Assembly: GCA_036426205.1 (NCBI GenBank)
Contig: WSYH01000041.1
Span: 124,001 to 188,000, forward strand
Direction: 5' to 3'
Length of the DNA stretch: 64,000 bases
Origin: Ascaphus truei
Lineage: Eukaryota > Chordata > Amphibia > Anura > Ascaphidae
Part shown: one piece after another, positions 45,411-55,640 of the stretch
Layout: every line of letters starts with the position of its first letter
How positions within the stretch are numbered: position 1 is the first letter of the stretch
Notes under the pieces: model-generated
Databases searched by the model: none
Seen by the model: the letters and a program-made list of their open reading frames with translations, nothing else
What the model was told of the DNA's origin: nothing
Translations under genes and position numbers: made by a program

Positions 45411-45503
45411 GTAATTGCTTCATTAGGAGTGGACACATTTTGCCATGACTTTGGATAGTATTGGAAGAAGAGAAATTGGCCTATACTGTAGTTTGCGACA
45501 GAT
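45411..45503 (-). mobile_element. LINE, copy 3, 5' segment after the L2 insertion
   Basis: The sequence GTAATTGCTTCATTAGGAG to GTAGTTTGCGACAG continues the RT region of LINE copy 3 (compare 5185-5275 of copy 1), confirming the nested insertion. Confidence 0.88.
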
Positions 45504-46438
45504 TAGGGTCAAATTAAAATAACGAGAGTACTATATCTAGTTATGGAGGTCACAACTCTTTAAGGAAAAGGACCTCACAATTTACCCTCTTGATGATTAT
45601 GAATAAAGGAGAACAAAAGTTTCTCTCAATGGAGATGCTATGAAGGGAGATATTTTTAGGTGGATGCCTGTGTACGGTTTCATATTGGAATTTATGAGCA
45701 CAAACACATTTCAATATAAAATTGTACAGCATGGTGCTAATTTTAATCACACATATCAAATATGGCATTAGCAATCTAATATGCTACAATTAAAAATAAT
45801 CCACTTATTGGCCTTGGCCTGCTGTCAGCACCAGTGTATCTGTGCATACTAATAATTAATGTTATTTTTTTATAAACTCTTGATTAGAATACAATTACAA
45901 ATATTCAAAAAAAATATTGACAATGCAATGCAAAATACTGTCCATGTGAAGCTTTTTTTACACAATATTTATTTATTTATAAAATATTTTACTAGGAAGT
46001 AATACGTTGAGAATTACCTCTCGTTTTCAAGTATGTCCTGGGCATATATGCCATTATAATTTGTTAATGGAACGCATTATTTCATGAGCCACGTGTTCAA
46101 TTTTGGCTTCTGGAATATGTCGCCAAACAGCTTGTTTACAATTTGAACATATTACTGATAGTGAAAAGCCACTGGCTTCCTTCCAGGATATCTTAGTATA
46201 ATGGGGTGAAAATAAAATGTAAAGGACAGTAAAATACTGCACACAAGGAATGTATTCGCAAGCTTAAGTAGTAGTTTGTGTAATTTAGTATTGTGTTCTC
46301 ATACCATAGACACTGTTTAAAAAATACTTCTCTAATGCACAAACAAAAACTTACCTTCAGGTTATTTAATAGCTTTTGTTAAACACAAATAATATAAGTA
46401 CTTGTACAGAGCTTGTATATTTTATAATATTCTAGCCA
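45504..46438. other. Unassigned AT-rich sequence containing a LINE 3' stub
   Basis: At 45965-46050 there is an 80-bp minus-strand 3' end of the LINE family (TTTATTTATTTATAAAATAT to TATGTCCTGGGCA). The rest is unrecognised. Confidence 0.7.
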
Positions 46439-47603
46439 TATAGCCCCTGGCTACCAAAATCCTCTGCCCTGGTACCAGTGCAGGCAGTGTTAGGGTTAAT
46501 CCCTTGTATTCAAGCTGCAGTGAGTAAATCCCCAGTAGTTACAGGGGGGGTGGGCCCACGGCCAAGGTGCTGCCCACTTACCGGGGCTAAGACCTGGAAC
46601 CCTCCCCTGGTATAAAAAAGGAGCTGCAGCTTAAATTTAGCCATCACAAATAGAGAAGTGAATCTCACAAAATCAGAGTTAAGGTACATTTCTTGCATAC
46701 ACATGCGTGATAAATCTCTAATTGGAGAGTGGACACATAAACCAGTGAGTTAGAAGGTAAGCTTGATTGCAGGGCTCATTAAAGGGTTAAATAAATGCCT
46801 TCTGTGGAGTAATTAAAGAAACAGCAGCCGTAATATGCGAAAAACTACTGTGTATCCAATGAATAGGCAAATTCCCCTAGAGCATACTGTATAAGTTCCT
46901 CTTCATGTATAAGAATTGAAGTACTCAAATTTCTGGTTGTTGCTGTCCTTTGAAGCGTGCATCTAGTCAATAGATAAATAATCCAGAAGCAGGAAAAAAC
47001 AGAGCACAGCATTTCCAAAAAATCTGGGACTTACACACTGTAGGCAAGATATGCAGTTAAAAAAATACTTTTATTGCTTGGCAGAAATCATGGTGGTATA
47101 CAGTGCAACCTCTGACCGATTTCGCGCTAAAAATAGCGCTTTATCAAAGAGTGTCAGCTCAAATGTAGTTGTTCTTGAGCCAGGGATCTGGTTCCTGTCC
47201 TTCCCTCCCTCCCTCCCTCAGGGGAGTGGGAACTGATTCCACTTATCCCATCAAGGGGTAAGGGAGCTAAGGAGAGGCTCTTGGGGCCTCAAACCCCCTG
47301 GGTTTGCTCTAGGGACCTGGAGACTATATATATGACCAATAAAGATACTGTTGTTTTATGCCTGCCTGAGTCTGAGTTATTTAGGGGGAAGAAGAGAGTT
47401 TTCTGCAGGGACTACTCCTATCTATGATAGGCCCTTGGAGGATGGAGGCGCTGCACCGAAGAGATAGAAGAGAAACACCAAAAGCCTGACCTGTTGATCC
47501 CTAATACCACCGGCGGATGCCCAGAGCTCCAAAGAACCTACAGATGAGCACCACACAACACCAGGTAGCAGATAAATCTCCCTTGGGGGTAAGAGGTGCT
47601 ACA
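46439..47603 (+). mobile_element. 5' LTR of a second LTR-element type
   Basis: The LTR ends GAGGTGCTACA at 47603, with AATAAAG at 47338-47344, GGAGGCGCTGCAC at 47444-47456 and the PBS-position word TTTGGAGGCGCTGCTGAG directly after. The last ~185 bases are repeated at 49838-50033. The 5' limit near 46439 (TATAGCCCCTGG, perhaps once TGTAGCC) is uncertain. A stretch around 47040-47160 with TTTCGCGCTAAAAATAGCGC looks like foreign sequence inserted in U3. Confidence 0.72.
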
Positions 47604-47935
47604 TTTGGAGGCGCTGCTGAGATAGCGAACAGGCAGGCTTTTGCAGTATTGAGAGAACGAGAATTTGATCTTCACTATGACAAGCTGAGAGGTGCTTGAA
47701 AAACACCATATCAGGGCCAGCTGCTCTAGGGATCATGTGTGGTATGTCAGGGGGACACTAGGGATCCAAGGGACTGACACGCCTGGAAGGGAGCTGCAGC
47801 ATGGAGACCCGAAATAGTTCTAAGATATGCACGTGTGTGGTATCCCAGGGGGCTCTCGGAATCGAAGGGACTGTACCCACCGGAAGGGAGCTGCAGTGCG
47901 TGCAATAGTGGTTCCCGGCAAAATGAGAGAACCGC

Positions 47936-48358
47936 GTGGTAAGCTATGCAAGATGTAAGCTTCTATTTTGCAAAAATGTGCCTGTCTTGGCGCGTAAGCT
48001 GAAGCTGTGCCCATATTTAGTGCCTGGACTGTTGGATCCACCAAGGGGAGTTGTCACTGATCGGAGTGACACCACCAGGGGCGTAGCTGGATGCAGCTTC
48101 CGCACCCTGCAGATGCACGTGGTGACTGAAAGAGTAGGACCTACACTAGGCTTGCTCCCTGTTCCAGTACATATTATGGCTCAACAAGTTGCTACCCAAT
48201 ACGTGCTACCAAGAGGACTCCTACTGGTGAACACAAATGGGAAGGACTTTCTCCAATGTGTCTGCTCGCTATGTGATTGCCCTGGTGGGGAATTGGAAGT
48301 CAAGTCCCGCTGTAGGAAGTGTGGAGTACCATACCTCCAACCACAGATGCCGCCTTAA
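47936..48358 (+). CDS. LTR-element ORF with zinc-ribbon-like C terminus, 140 aa
   Basis: I do not recognise this protein. The 140-residue frame is basic in its first half. In its last third it has CVCSLCDCPGGELEV followed by CRKCGVPYL: two CxxC-type pairs about 17 residues apart, which could bind zinc like a small ribbon or knuckle. It lies about 330 bases after the LTR, where gag would start. Later ORFs at 48423 and 48837 may be continuations after frameshifts. The ATG chosen at 47936 is simply the first in frame and the true start may lie upstream. Confidence 0.4.
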   Translation: MVSYARCKLLFCKNVPVLARKLKLCPYLVPGLLDPPRGVVTDRSDTTRGVAGCSFRTLQMHVVTERVGPTLGLLPVPVHIMAQQVATQYVLPRGLLLVNTNGKDFLQCVCSLCDCPGGELEVKSRCRKCGVPYLQPQMPP

Positions 48359-48422
48359 CGTGCGTCTAGCCAGAAGGACGTAAAGGGGCTTCTATGACCT
48401 AATCTGTGAGCTACTAAAGCTC

Positions 48423-48611
48423 ATGGAGGATGCCTCTCTGAGAGAAGAGCAGAGATGTCTGATGGCTCTCTATGACCTGTGTCATGTAGACTGGCGTTGT
48501 CTGGACGTGGGATACTGCCAGGACTATGGCCTACGGAATGCTGAATTGGGAGCGGGCTCTCTGAAAGCTGAAGCTAAGAGGGAACCGTGGTGTTCCCAAT
48601 TCGGAATTTAG
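48423..48611 (+). CDS. LTR-element ORF, 62 aa, unrecognised
   Basis: The frame starts MEDASLREEQRCLMALYDLC and is acidic with several Cys and Trp. It follows the zinc-ribbon-like ORF after 64 bases and is probably a further piece of the same decayed gag-like frame. No known domain is visible. Confidence 0.3.
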   Translation: MEDASLREEQRCLMALYDLCHVDWRCLDVGYCQDYGLRNAELGAGSLKAEAKREPWCSQFGI

Positions 48612-49391
48612 CTGTGAATATGAGTGGGAATTGCCTGCCGAGGTGATCGAGAAGATAGACCCTTTTCACCATCCCTGGTGGTGCAAGAGCAGGCTCACTA
48701 CTCACAAGCCGCCGCCAGCTATATGGTGATGTCCTAGCGGTCCTCTTCTTCCAATTTGCCGACTGATCCATCACCTGTGTCTTCGGTGATGAGTGTGGCG
48801 TCCTGTCAGAAGTGCTGAACCAAGTACCCATCTCTGTTGGCTGAAATCGAGGCTGGAGGCTCCATCGCCGTACTCCTGCCTGAGTGTCACCACATCATCT
48901 CCGAAGTGGTGAGAAAGGCCACCTTATGCGAGAGGGAGCTTCGCCAACTGTCCGTGACAACATCTGATGCAATACTACCCGAGCGGAAGATATCTGCCGC
49001 TGTGGAGGATCTTAGTGAGGCGTCAGAGGTGCCTGCCCCCGGCCGGGAGATCCACGAGACTGCATAAGCCGAGCAGAGTTATGAGGATGTATCCGATCTA
49101 CAGGTTCCCATGGATAAAACAGCCCTGGTTAACGACGAGGGTGCTTCAGCCCAACTGGTTCCTGTCGTGGAGGTACTCGCCAGTACTTTTTCTGCAGATG
49201 CCACCACCCTTCCGGTGCAACTGGAAGTCATCATCGAGGATTCGTCCGCCGGGGCGGATACGGAAGCAGTGACCTCCGCTCCAGTAAGTAAGGCTGTTGT
49301 CATCATTTATTTGCTGCAGTGCTGTGCTCGTGACAAGGCCTGTCAGCGTAAGGTGACCGAGGACCTAACTGGCCACAAGGTACTTGCGTAA

Positions 49392-49634
49392 ATGAGCCGT
49401 GGTCGCCGAAAAATATCTGTGACATTGGGACACATTTCTGGGCTTAAGGCCCCATCAGACACTGATATTACCTCAAAACCTGAACAGGACAATAAAGTGT
49501 GGGATAGGTTTGATGATGATGTGCCCAGGGGAATGTCATATTATTTTATGTCCTCTAGAGAGGGGTCATGTAAATCTATTGTTTCTAGACAATCATCCAC
49601 TAAGGGTTCTGTGAATGGGAATGTGCTCTTGTGA
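49392..49634 (+). CDS. LTR-element ORF, 80 aa, unrecognised
   Basis: The frame starts MSRGRRKISVTLGHISGLKA and is Ser/Asp-rich. It lies near the 3' end of the internal region, 200 bases before the partial 3' LTR. I cannot assign it. Confidence 0.28.
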   Translation: MSRGRRKISVTLGHISGLKAPSDTDITSKPEQDNKVWDRFDDDVPRGMSYYFMSSREGSCKSIVSRQSSTKGSVNGNVLL

Positions 49635-49837
49635 CTAGTCCTAATGGGGGAGGTTGTACACTGGTGGGATCCACTATTCCAGGCGTACGTGCCACATATG
49701 AATAGAACCAGGTTCTTGCTAATGAATGCTGATACAGTGGATCAGTGGTGGGAATAGGGGGAGTTTACCCGTGTGGAAACAGCAGAGATCCGTAGGAATC
49801 ATAGCAGAGATATAACCCTAGGAATGACATCACCTTC

Positions 49838-50033
49838 AGGCCTATCTATGATAGGCTCTTGAAGGATGGAGGCGCTGCACCAAAGAGATAGAAGAGAAAC
49901 ACAAAAAGCCTGACCTGTTGATCCCCAATACCACCGGCGGATGCTCAGAGCTCCTAAGAACCTACAGGTGAGCACCACACAACACCAGGTAGTGGACAAA
50001 TCTCCCTGGGGAGAGGGGGACACAGGTGCTACA
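49838..50033 (+). mobile_element. Partial 3' LTR of the element at 46439
   Basis: This segment repeats 47423-47603: CCTATCTATGATAGGC, GGATGGAGGCGCTGCACC, CAAAAGCCTGACCTGTTGAT, GAGCACCACACAACACCAGG, ending GGTGCTACA. The U3 and most of R are missing, so only the terminal ~195 bases of the 3' LTR remain. Confidence 0.85.
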
Positions 50034-51494
50034 ATATTCAATTCCTTTTTGCTTTAAATGTATTTCCACAAGCCTAACTATTCAAAATGCCACATTAAAT
50101 AAAATGCAAAACATTTAAGAACGAGAGATTAAAAAGAAAATTGTACGAGGTCATGAACCAAGTCAGTAGGCTTAGCCAATATCGCATTTAGATTTTGCCC
50201 AATTTATTTATTTTGCAAAAATTTTAAAGTTGCAATTCACTTAATGCTGAGAATATAAATAGGGTTCTTCTTCTTTTGGGAGGGAGCTCAGGTTAGAGAG
50301 GGAATGCACACAGTACAGATGGTGATCTGCTGAATGATCAATCACACTTTGTGAATTATAATAAAATAATGATGTCTAATAGTGTTAAAAGAAAATATTA
50401 GCATGGAGACCGCACCTGGAAAAGACTAAAGGGGGGGGGGGGCTAAAGAAAAAAGTAGTAGCTGTAACCAAATCAGCAGCTGTTGTATGTGACCCCCAGG
50501 AACAGCCTCCTACTACAAAACCCGCACACAAAAAAAAAAAGAAAGGCAGGTTTTTGTCAAAATCATTATCTTCCTCATCACTATGCTAGAAGAAAAAAAT
50601 TACTACATCCAGGGTGGAAAAGGTTCTCTTTAAAAAAAAACATATTGTTGGCATGACTAGAAGTGGCTTACAGAGAGAAGCCATAAATGCCAAAATGAGC
50701 ACCCATGTTCTGATTGAGAGGGAAGAGAAAAAAAGGAGGAGTAGTATTTTTCTAATACAGTCACAGTGCTTGGCCACAATGGGTGGTTGGAGTGACTGTG
50801 GGTGAGGGACAATAGCCATGAGTGCAGGCTATTGGGATGCTTGGTTTGAGGGGCGAGTTTTAAGGTTAGTCAGTATTAAATCAAAAGGTTAACACCATTT
50901 ACAGTGGAAGAAATGGCAGGGAGGCGTGGCTGAGAGCAGGTGTGTATGTCTGGGTTCAGGCATAGGGGAGATCCCCAGCAGCAGGAAGGAGTAGGTAAAA
51001 GGTGTGAATAGAGGATTTGTGTGGGTGCTTTTTATTGAGGAGTAAAAAAGTTGTTGGGAGAGAGGTATATACATAAAGGTGAGTCTATGGGCACACGCAT
51101 AGGTTTTGGGAGGAGAGATGAAGAAATGTAGATAGGAAGGGTGTGGGGAAGTTGGAGAGAACAGAAACGTTCACAAAAGAGTGCGGAAACAGTAAACAGA
51201 AAAAGCAATAGGGAGGGCATAGTGAGATGCAGGACGAGAGACTTCCCAGTTATTGGAGGATAAGAAGAGTACAAATAATCACAGCATTTAGAAACTCAAG
51301 TTCTCACAGTTGCAAAGTTGTTGTTGTTGTGGTGCAGAGTCCAGATTTTCTTGGAATGTTCACCTCCAATTTCAACTCCAAAATGAACTCCACAGACCCT
51401 TTATGTTACACACAGCCAACGATGTGATCTGTGGTGGTGGTGGTGATGATGATGAGGATGAGCAGTCAATAACTTTGTGAGCAGTGGGCATCAA
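50034..51494. other. Unassigned sequence with G- and A-rich runs
   Basis: Poly-A and poly-G runs at 50430-50550 and a (GTT)n/(GGT)n/(GAT)n tract at 51316-51465 are simple repeats. No gene is supported; short frames near 50614-50805 and 51032-51274 have no recognisable content. Confidence 0.5.
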
Positions 51495-51960
51495 TGGCTA
51501 GATTTGGGTGATTTTGTTGACTTTTGTCTGTCTGAGATCCATATGGAGGCCCACTTTCTTATTTGTTTCAGTGTGTTCTCTGATATGTTGCTGAAGATCT
51601 TCTGGGCTTGTGGTGAATATAGCAATGTCATTTGCAAATCGTAGGTGACTTGAGTACTCACCATTGATTTTGTTCCTTTTTTTTACCAATTCAGTAATTC
51701 TTCAACTGTTGCTGTGAAAAGCTTTCATGACATGGTGCCTCTGTTGCATTCCCTGGAAGATTGTTATCTTGCATGTAATCTTATGGTTGATGAGGTATTC
51801 TTGTAATATTCCCCTCCATTATCAATGTACGCTTGTTCAACACCTTGTCTTCGTAATGTCTTTAAAACTGCTGAGCCCGAGACAGAATCATATGTTTTGT
51901 TGTAATCTACGAAACCTAAGCGGAGTGGTACTGTAACATGTATTCATTACTTCAGGAAAT
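51495..51960 (-). pseudogene. RTE-like LINE reverse transcriptase remnant
   Basis: Read on the minus strand: LGFVDYNKTYDSVSGSAVLK, then LRRQGVEQAYIDN, then, in 51689-51498, SHLRFANDIAIFTTSPEDLQ followed by KVGLHMDLRQTKV. The FVDY...SVN/S..AVL and HLRFADDI..FT.SPEDLQ words are those of the RTE-type endonuclease-reverse transcriptase. The catalytic FADD is changed to FAND, and stops interrupt the middle. No ends of the element were located. Confidence 0.78.
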
Positions 51961-52024
51961 CCCTTCTTGTACAACTTGGATGTGTTTGTCACAGGAGATC
52001 AGGACAATTACATGGAATCGCAAT

Positions 52025-52740
52025 TGTCACGGGAGACCAGGTTTATTGTATAAACAAGATAATGAAATAAATTGTAGTTTATTCACAGAAATAGGCATAC
52101 ACACAGTGGAACACAAAACACAGACGGAAAGAACATTTACTGGGGGTCTGGGGTAGAAAATTAGACTGTTCTAGGTGCAGGGAACTGTAAATAAGAGTTT
52201 TACCCGGACCGGTACTTAGCCCGAAATCCTCTTGTTCCCAAACAGTCGTGAATTTCCACACGCCACTGCTCCCTTTTCTGCTGAGAACTTGGACTCCTTT
52301 TGACCAGGCGTCAGTTCCAAACTCTTGGTACTAAAATCGGCTTGCAATCCCAGCCACGACCGCTACATTCGATTATTAGAACTTGGCCGCCAGAAGTGGG
52401 GCAGACTTTTCTGAAGCCGGTGCTCTGCTATTCGCGCAAGAGCACTTTTGAAAAGCCTGCCCACATTTCTACTGCCGGAAATCTCAACACTGATTGGCTT
52501 AGGGATTTCATATAGTATTTCGGAGTTCATTCACAAAATAATACAGCCAATCAGAGCGTGGGAACTTTCTGAGTAGCCAATCAGAGTGAAGCTGATCTGG
52601 AAAGCCGGGTCTGCGGGAAATCTAAAATTGCAAAGGGACATGCGCAAGATAGCCAGGGATGGAGGTGGCAATCTCATGCCACCCGCTGGGTCAGGCTCCT
52701 CCAACAACTCCGGACCCCTTTTACCTAGGCACATTCTGAC
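52025..52740 (-). mobile_element. Probable LTR-like segment
   Basis: TGTCACGGGAGACCAGG at 52025 with GGTTTATTGTATAAAC just inside resembles the inverted 3' end of an LTR with its polyadenylation signal, and the body has paired CCAATCAGAG boxes typical of U3. The high-coordinate end is not identified, so this stays tentative. Confidence 0.35.
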
Positions 52741-52844
52741 ACAAATTTCTCCGCAACCCCCCCATACCCATTTCCCTTGAAGCTAATGCCCTAGCGATCC
52801 CTGCTCGCTGGCATCCCTGGTAAGGTAAAAACACAGAAATCATT

Positions 52845-53955
52845 TGTCGCAAATTACAGGGCATATAACGTTTCTGGGCTCAAGAGCTAACACTCCTGAA
52901 TCCTTATACTCAGATCAGCAGTAACCAAAACAGGGCTTGATCTTTATTAAGAGCCTGGTTACTCCCCTCACCATCACAGTAATCACAAGACAGAATGGAG
53001 GAGTTACCTAAAACAAGTTTACATCAGCCGGAGCCAACAGGACCAACACAATACAAGGTTTTAGGTTCAAACTCACCCCAATAGAGGAAACCTTGCTCGC
53101 TAGGTGCTGGGTGCTACTTTGGTAGGCTTACCCAGGATGTTTTCAACACCGAGTCTCTGGGTACCTGCTGGTTGTGTCCTGGCAAGTGTTAAAGTCCCGC
53201 TCATCTAAGCAACTGAGCCTCATTCGGGATCTGTGTCTCCAGCAAAAACCTCAGAGTAACACACCAACCTCCTTCCAGACTGAGTCTGGATCTAATCTAC
53301 ATAACTGTGATTGTTTGGAGTTTACATAGTTTCCCGGTCTCCATCTATAAGCATGGAAGGTCGGTGCGGATAAAACAGAGCACAGATGCTATGTACCATC
53401 CAATCATAGAGCGAGGGCTTGCACATGATTGGCCAATCAGGGCAGTGGGTGGTGACAGTTCTTTAGGACAGCCCACAGATGTGGACTTAAGAAGAGTGGG
53501 AAATTAAAACTGATAAGTGGGAACTAAGTCAGTTGGGGCTAGAACCCAGGCTTGAGTTTCTAGTTTCAGCCGGATACACCTTGCAGAGATAGATGCCTCA
53601 GCGTCAGGGATGAACAATGGCTCCACTTTTAAAGTGACTGTTCTCCAGGCCTGCGACAACACCGCTCCGCACTCCTCCAGTGTCCCAAGCACTTCACCCA
53701 GCCCACTTTTACATAGCAGATTCCTTTGTGTGCTGGCTAGCTAAGTAAAGTACCCGCCCAGCACACAAAGGAATAATTCAAATACATTATATTATATATG
53801 CATGGGGGGAATCAACTGCAGGGGCACACAGTCAACCATTTTGGATGGCATATGATGGTACATTTAAGCCAGAAACCTAACATACATCTTAACTGGTAGG
53901 GGCACTGATCGGGTTTAACTTTTAATATGCTAGCTAGGTTGCCCCTACCATCACA
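52845..53955 (-). mobile_element. 3' LTR of a Ty3/gypsy element
   Basis: On the minus strand, a purine-rich tract (TTAAGGGGGTAGG, 53956-53968) directly precedes TGTGATGGTAGGGGC, the expected layout of polypurine tract and 3' LTR start. The inverted polyadenylation signal lies in GATCTTTATTAAGAG near 52940. The 3' limit TGTCGC at 52845 is a guess from the usual TG..CA ends. The coding remnant at 53975-54545 belongs to the same element. Confidence 0.65.
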
Positions 53956-53974
53956 CCTACCCCCTTAAGATGAG

Positions 53975-54545
53975 TGCTCTGGGGTAGCCAGCCCGACGGG
54001 TTGGTCCCCATGGTGGAGGATAGTCTTTGCCATCTTGTTCAAGCTGGGGTTGTCCTCGTGGGACAAGCCATCTGCGTTGCCATGCTCACTGTCTATTTTG
54101 TGTGTATTGAAAAATCATACTCCTGCAGGGAAAGGTTCCAGTGTAACAGCTTCCCATTTTCCCCTGATACTTGGTGCAACCAACTCAGGAGGTTGTGGTC
54201 TGTGACCATGGTAAAGGAGCACACATAGACATAGGACTGTAACTTTTCAAGACCCAAACAATTGTTAGATTGTGGCATAGGTGACCTCTAAAGCTATCAA
54301 CTTGTGGCTCATGTACTGTAGACTACAGGGTGTTGGAATGCAGTCTTGTACTCTGGAGATCAGATTACTATGTGGGGAGGCTTTTTCTGGTCAGATCTGT
54401 CAAGGGTTTTTGCAAGGGCACTGTAGTGAGGGATGAACATCCAATAATACCAGTCCATCCCAACAAAACCTAACACCTGGTTCTGGGTTTTGGATACCGA
54501 CCACTCTAGGATACCCTGGTCAGGTTTGACAACATCCGCCCCATT
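53975..54545 (-). pseudogene. Gypsy RT-connection and RNase H remnant
   Basis: The minus strand gives QNQVLGFVGMDWYYWMFIPH (end of RT), then FTMVTDHNLLSWLHQVSGEN and SLQEYDFSIHTK (RNase H), then GNADGLSHEDNPSL, the word that closes the RNase H region before integrase. The coding sequence runs into the polypurine tract without any integrase, so integrase has been deleted. Frameshifts separate the blocks near 54280 and 54370. Confidence 0.85.
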
Positions 54546-55640
54546 GGATTACAAGTAAAGAAGACAGAAGGAAAGAAAAGAAAGAAGAAAAGAATGAAGA
54601 ACTTCAGTGTCTCTTCAATCAAGATATGATCACAGACTTCTTCACATCGGCTGTTGAGGATCATTGCATCGTGGGTCAAGAGTTAGTGCTCGGGTTGGAC
54701 GGGGGTGAAGACATCAATGGTAATCAAAACAATGATTGTATTTTATTTAATGGTGTATTTTTTTTAGGTTGCCCATTGACTGCCAATGTGTTTATCTATG
54801 CCTCTTTTGGGCTATATAAACATAGTAACAAGCAATGCATTTTTTTAAAAAGCTTGTTTTTATTTAACTTTATTTACTTTATGCTGGCTAACATTTTATT
54901 TACCGGGCAAAGGAGCTATTATCCAGATCTGTATAATAGTTATATTGCCCATTATTGTATTATATGTGTTGGGGGGGGGGGTGGACAGTAGGGAGCACAT
55001 TTATTGCTATTGGAGTTATCTTTGCACCCATTGAAGGCATGGGTAACCACACTGGCAATCAATGGTTATATTGGCTAGTATTGTGTTTGAATGTTTATAG
55101 TGGGTAGCGGGGGTGGGTGAAAGAAGTATTTGGCCCATGGTGGGTGTTTATGCCTACCGGTGGGAAGCGGGAGGGGTTAACCCCTATATTACCTTAGCGG
55201 TAATAACCAATAAGGTAATGGAGGGGTTAACTCCTCCCGCAAGGCCTAAACACACACCACAGGACCAATACCACCTTAACCCACCTCTGCTACCCACAAT
55301 AAACCGGGCGCTAGTATTGAACCCCTTCATTGCCGTAGCGGTTAGCCGATAAAGTAATGAAGCTGGCTGTAAATGTATTTTTATTGCATTGAATTTAAGC
55401 CGGGATTCAGGAAAAAAAAATCCTTCTGCAAATCCCATCTTGCCACCCTTAGGGTGCACTCTCTTTTTTCTTTTTTCTTTAGATTCCTGTTGTGGGGCCA
55501 ATTTTTTGAGAATCTGCTGACCAGGAGTCAGTTTCATTGAACTGTAATATATATAATCATTTGGATGCACTATATTATACTTTATGATTTTTTATTGATA
55601 TTTATCATCACTTCTTTTCACAATTGTGATCACTCAACCA
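54546..55640 (+). repeat. Repeat related to the interior of the 57564 element
   Basis: The stretch aligns loosely with the inverse of 58130-59060. Both have an AAGAAGAAAAGAA-type purine tract, an AATGGTAA...TTTTTnAGGT segment that looks like a tiny intron, and CCAGATCTGTATAATAGTTA / TCCAGAAATGGATAATAG words next to a poly-G/C run. It contains the palindrome 55093-55304. Frames here are not convincing as genes. Confidence 0.5.
55093..55304. repeat. Palindrome of about 210 bp
   Basis: GTTTATAGTGGGTAGCGGGG at 55093 pairs with the inverse of 55285-55304, and the central GCGGGAGGGGTTAACCCC (55168) pairs with GGGGTTAACTCCTCCCGC (55223-55240). Arms are interrupted by small mismatches, and the centre reads TAGCGGTAATAACC. 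Confidence 0.8.

Larger units (their letters stand above)
47604..49837 (+). mobile_element. Internal region of LTR element, unrecognised ORFs
   Basis: Between the LTR and its partial repeat lie about 2.2 kb with several short plus-strand ORFs (47936-48358, 48423-48611, 48837-49067, 49110-49391, 49392-49634). I see no RT, protease or integrase motif. By position this should be gag, and the element is non-autonomous or has lost pol. The ORFs follow each other in different frames, suggesting one decayed reading frame. Confidence 0.6.
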
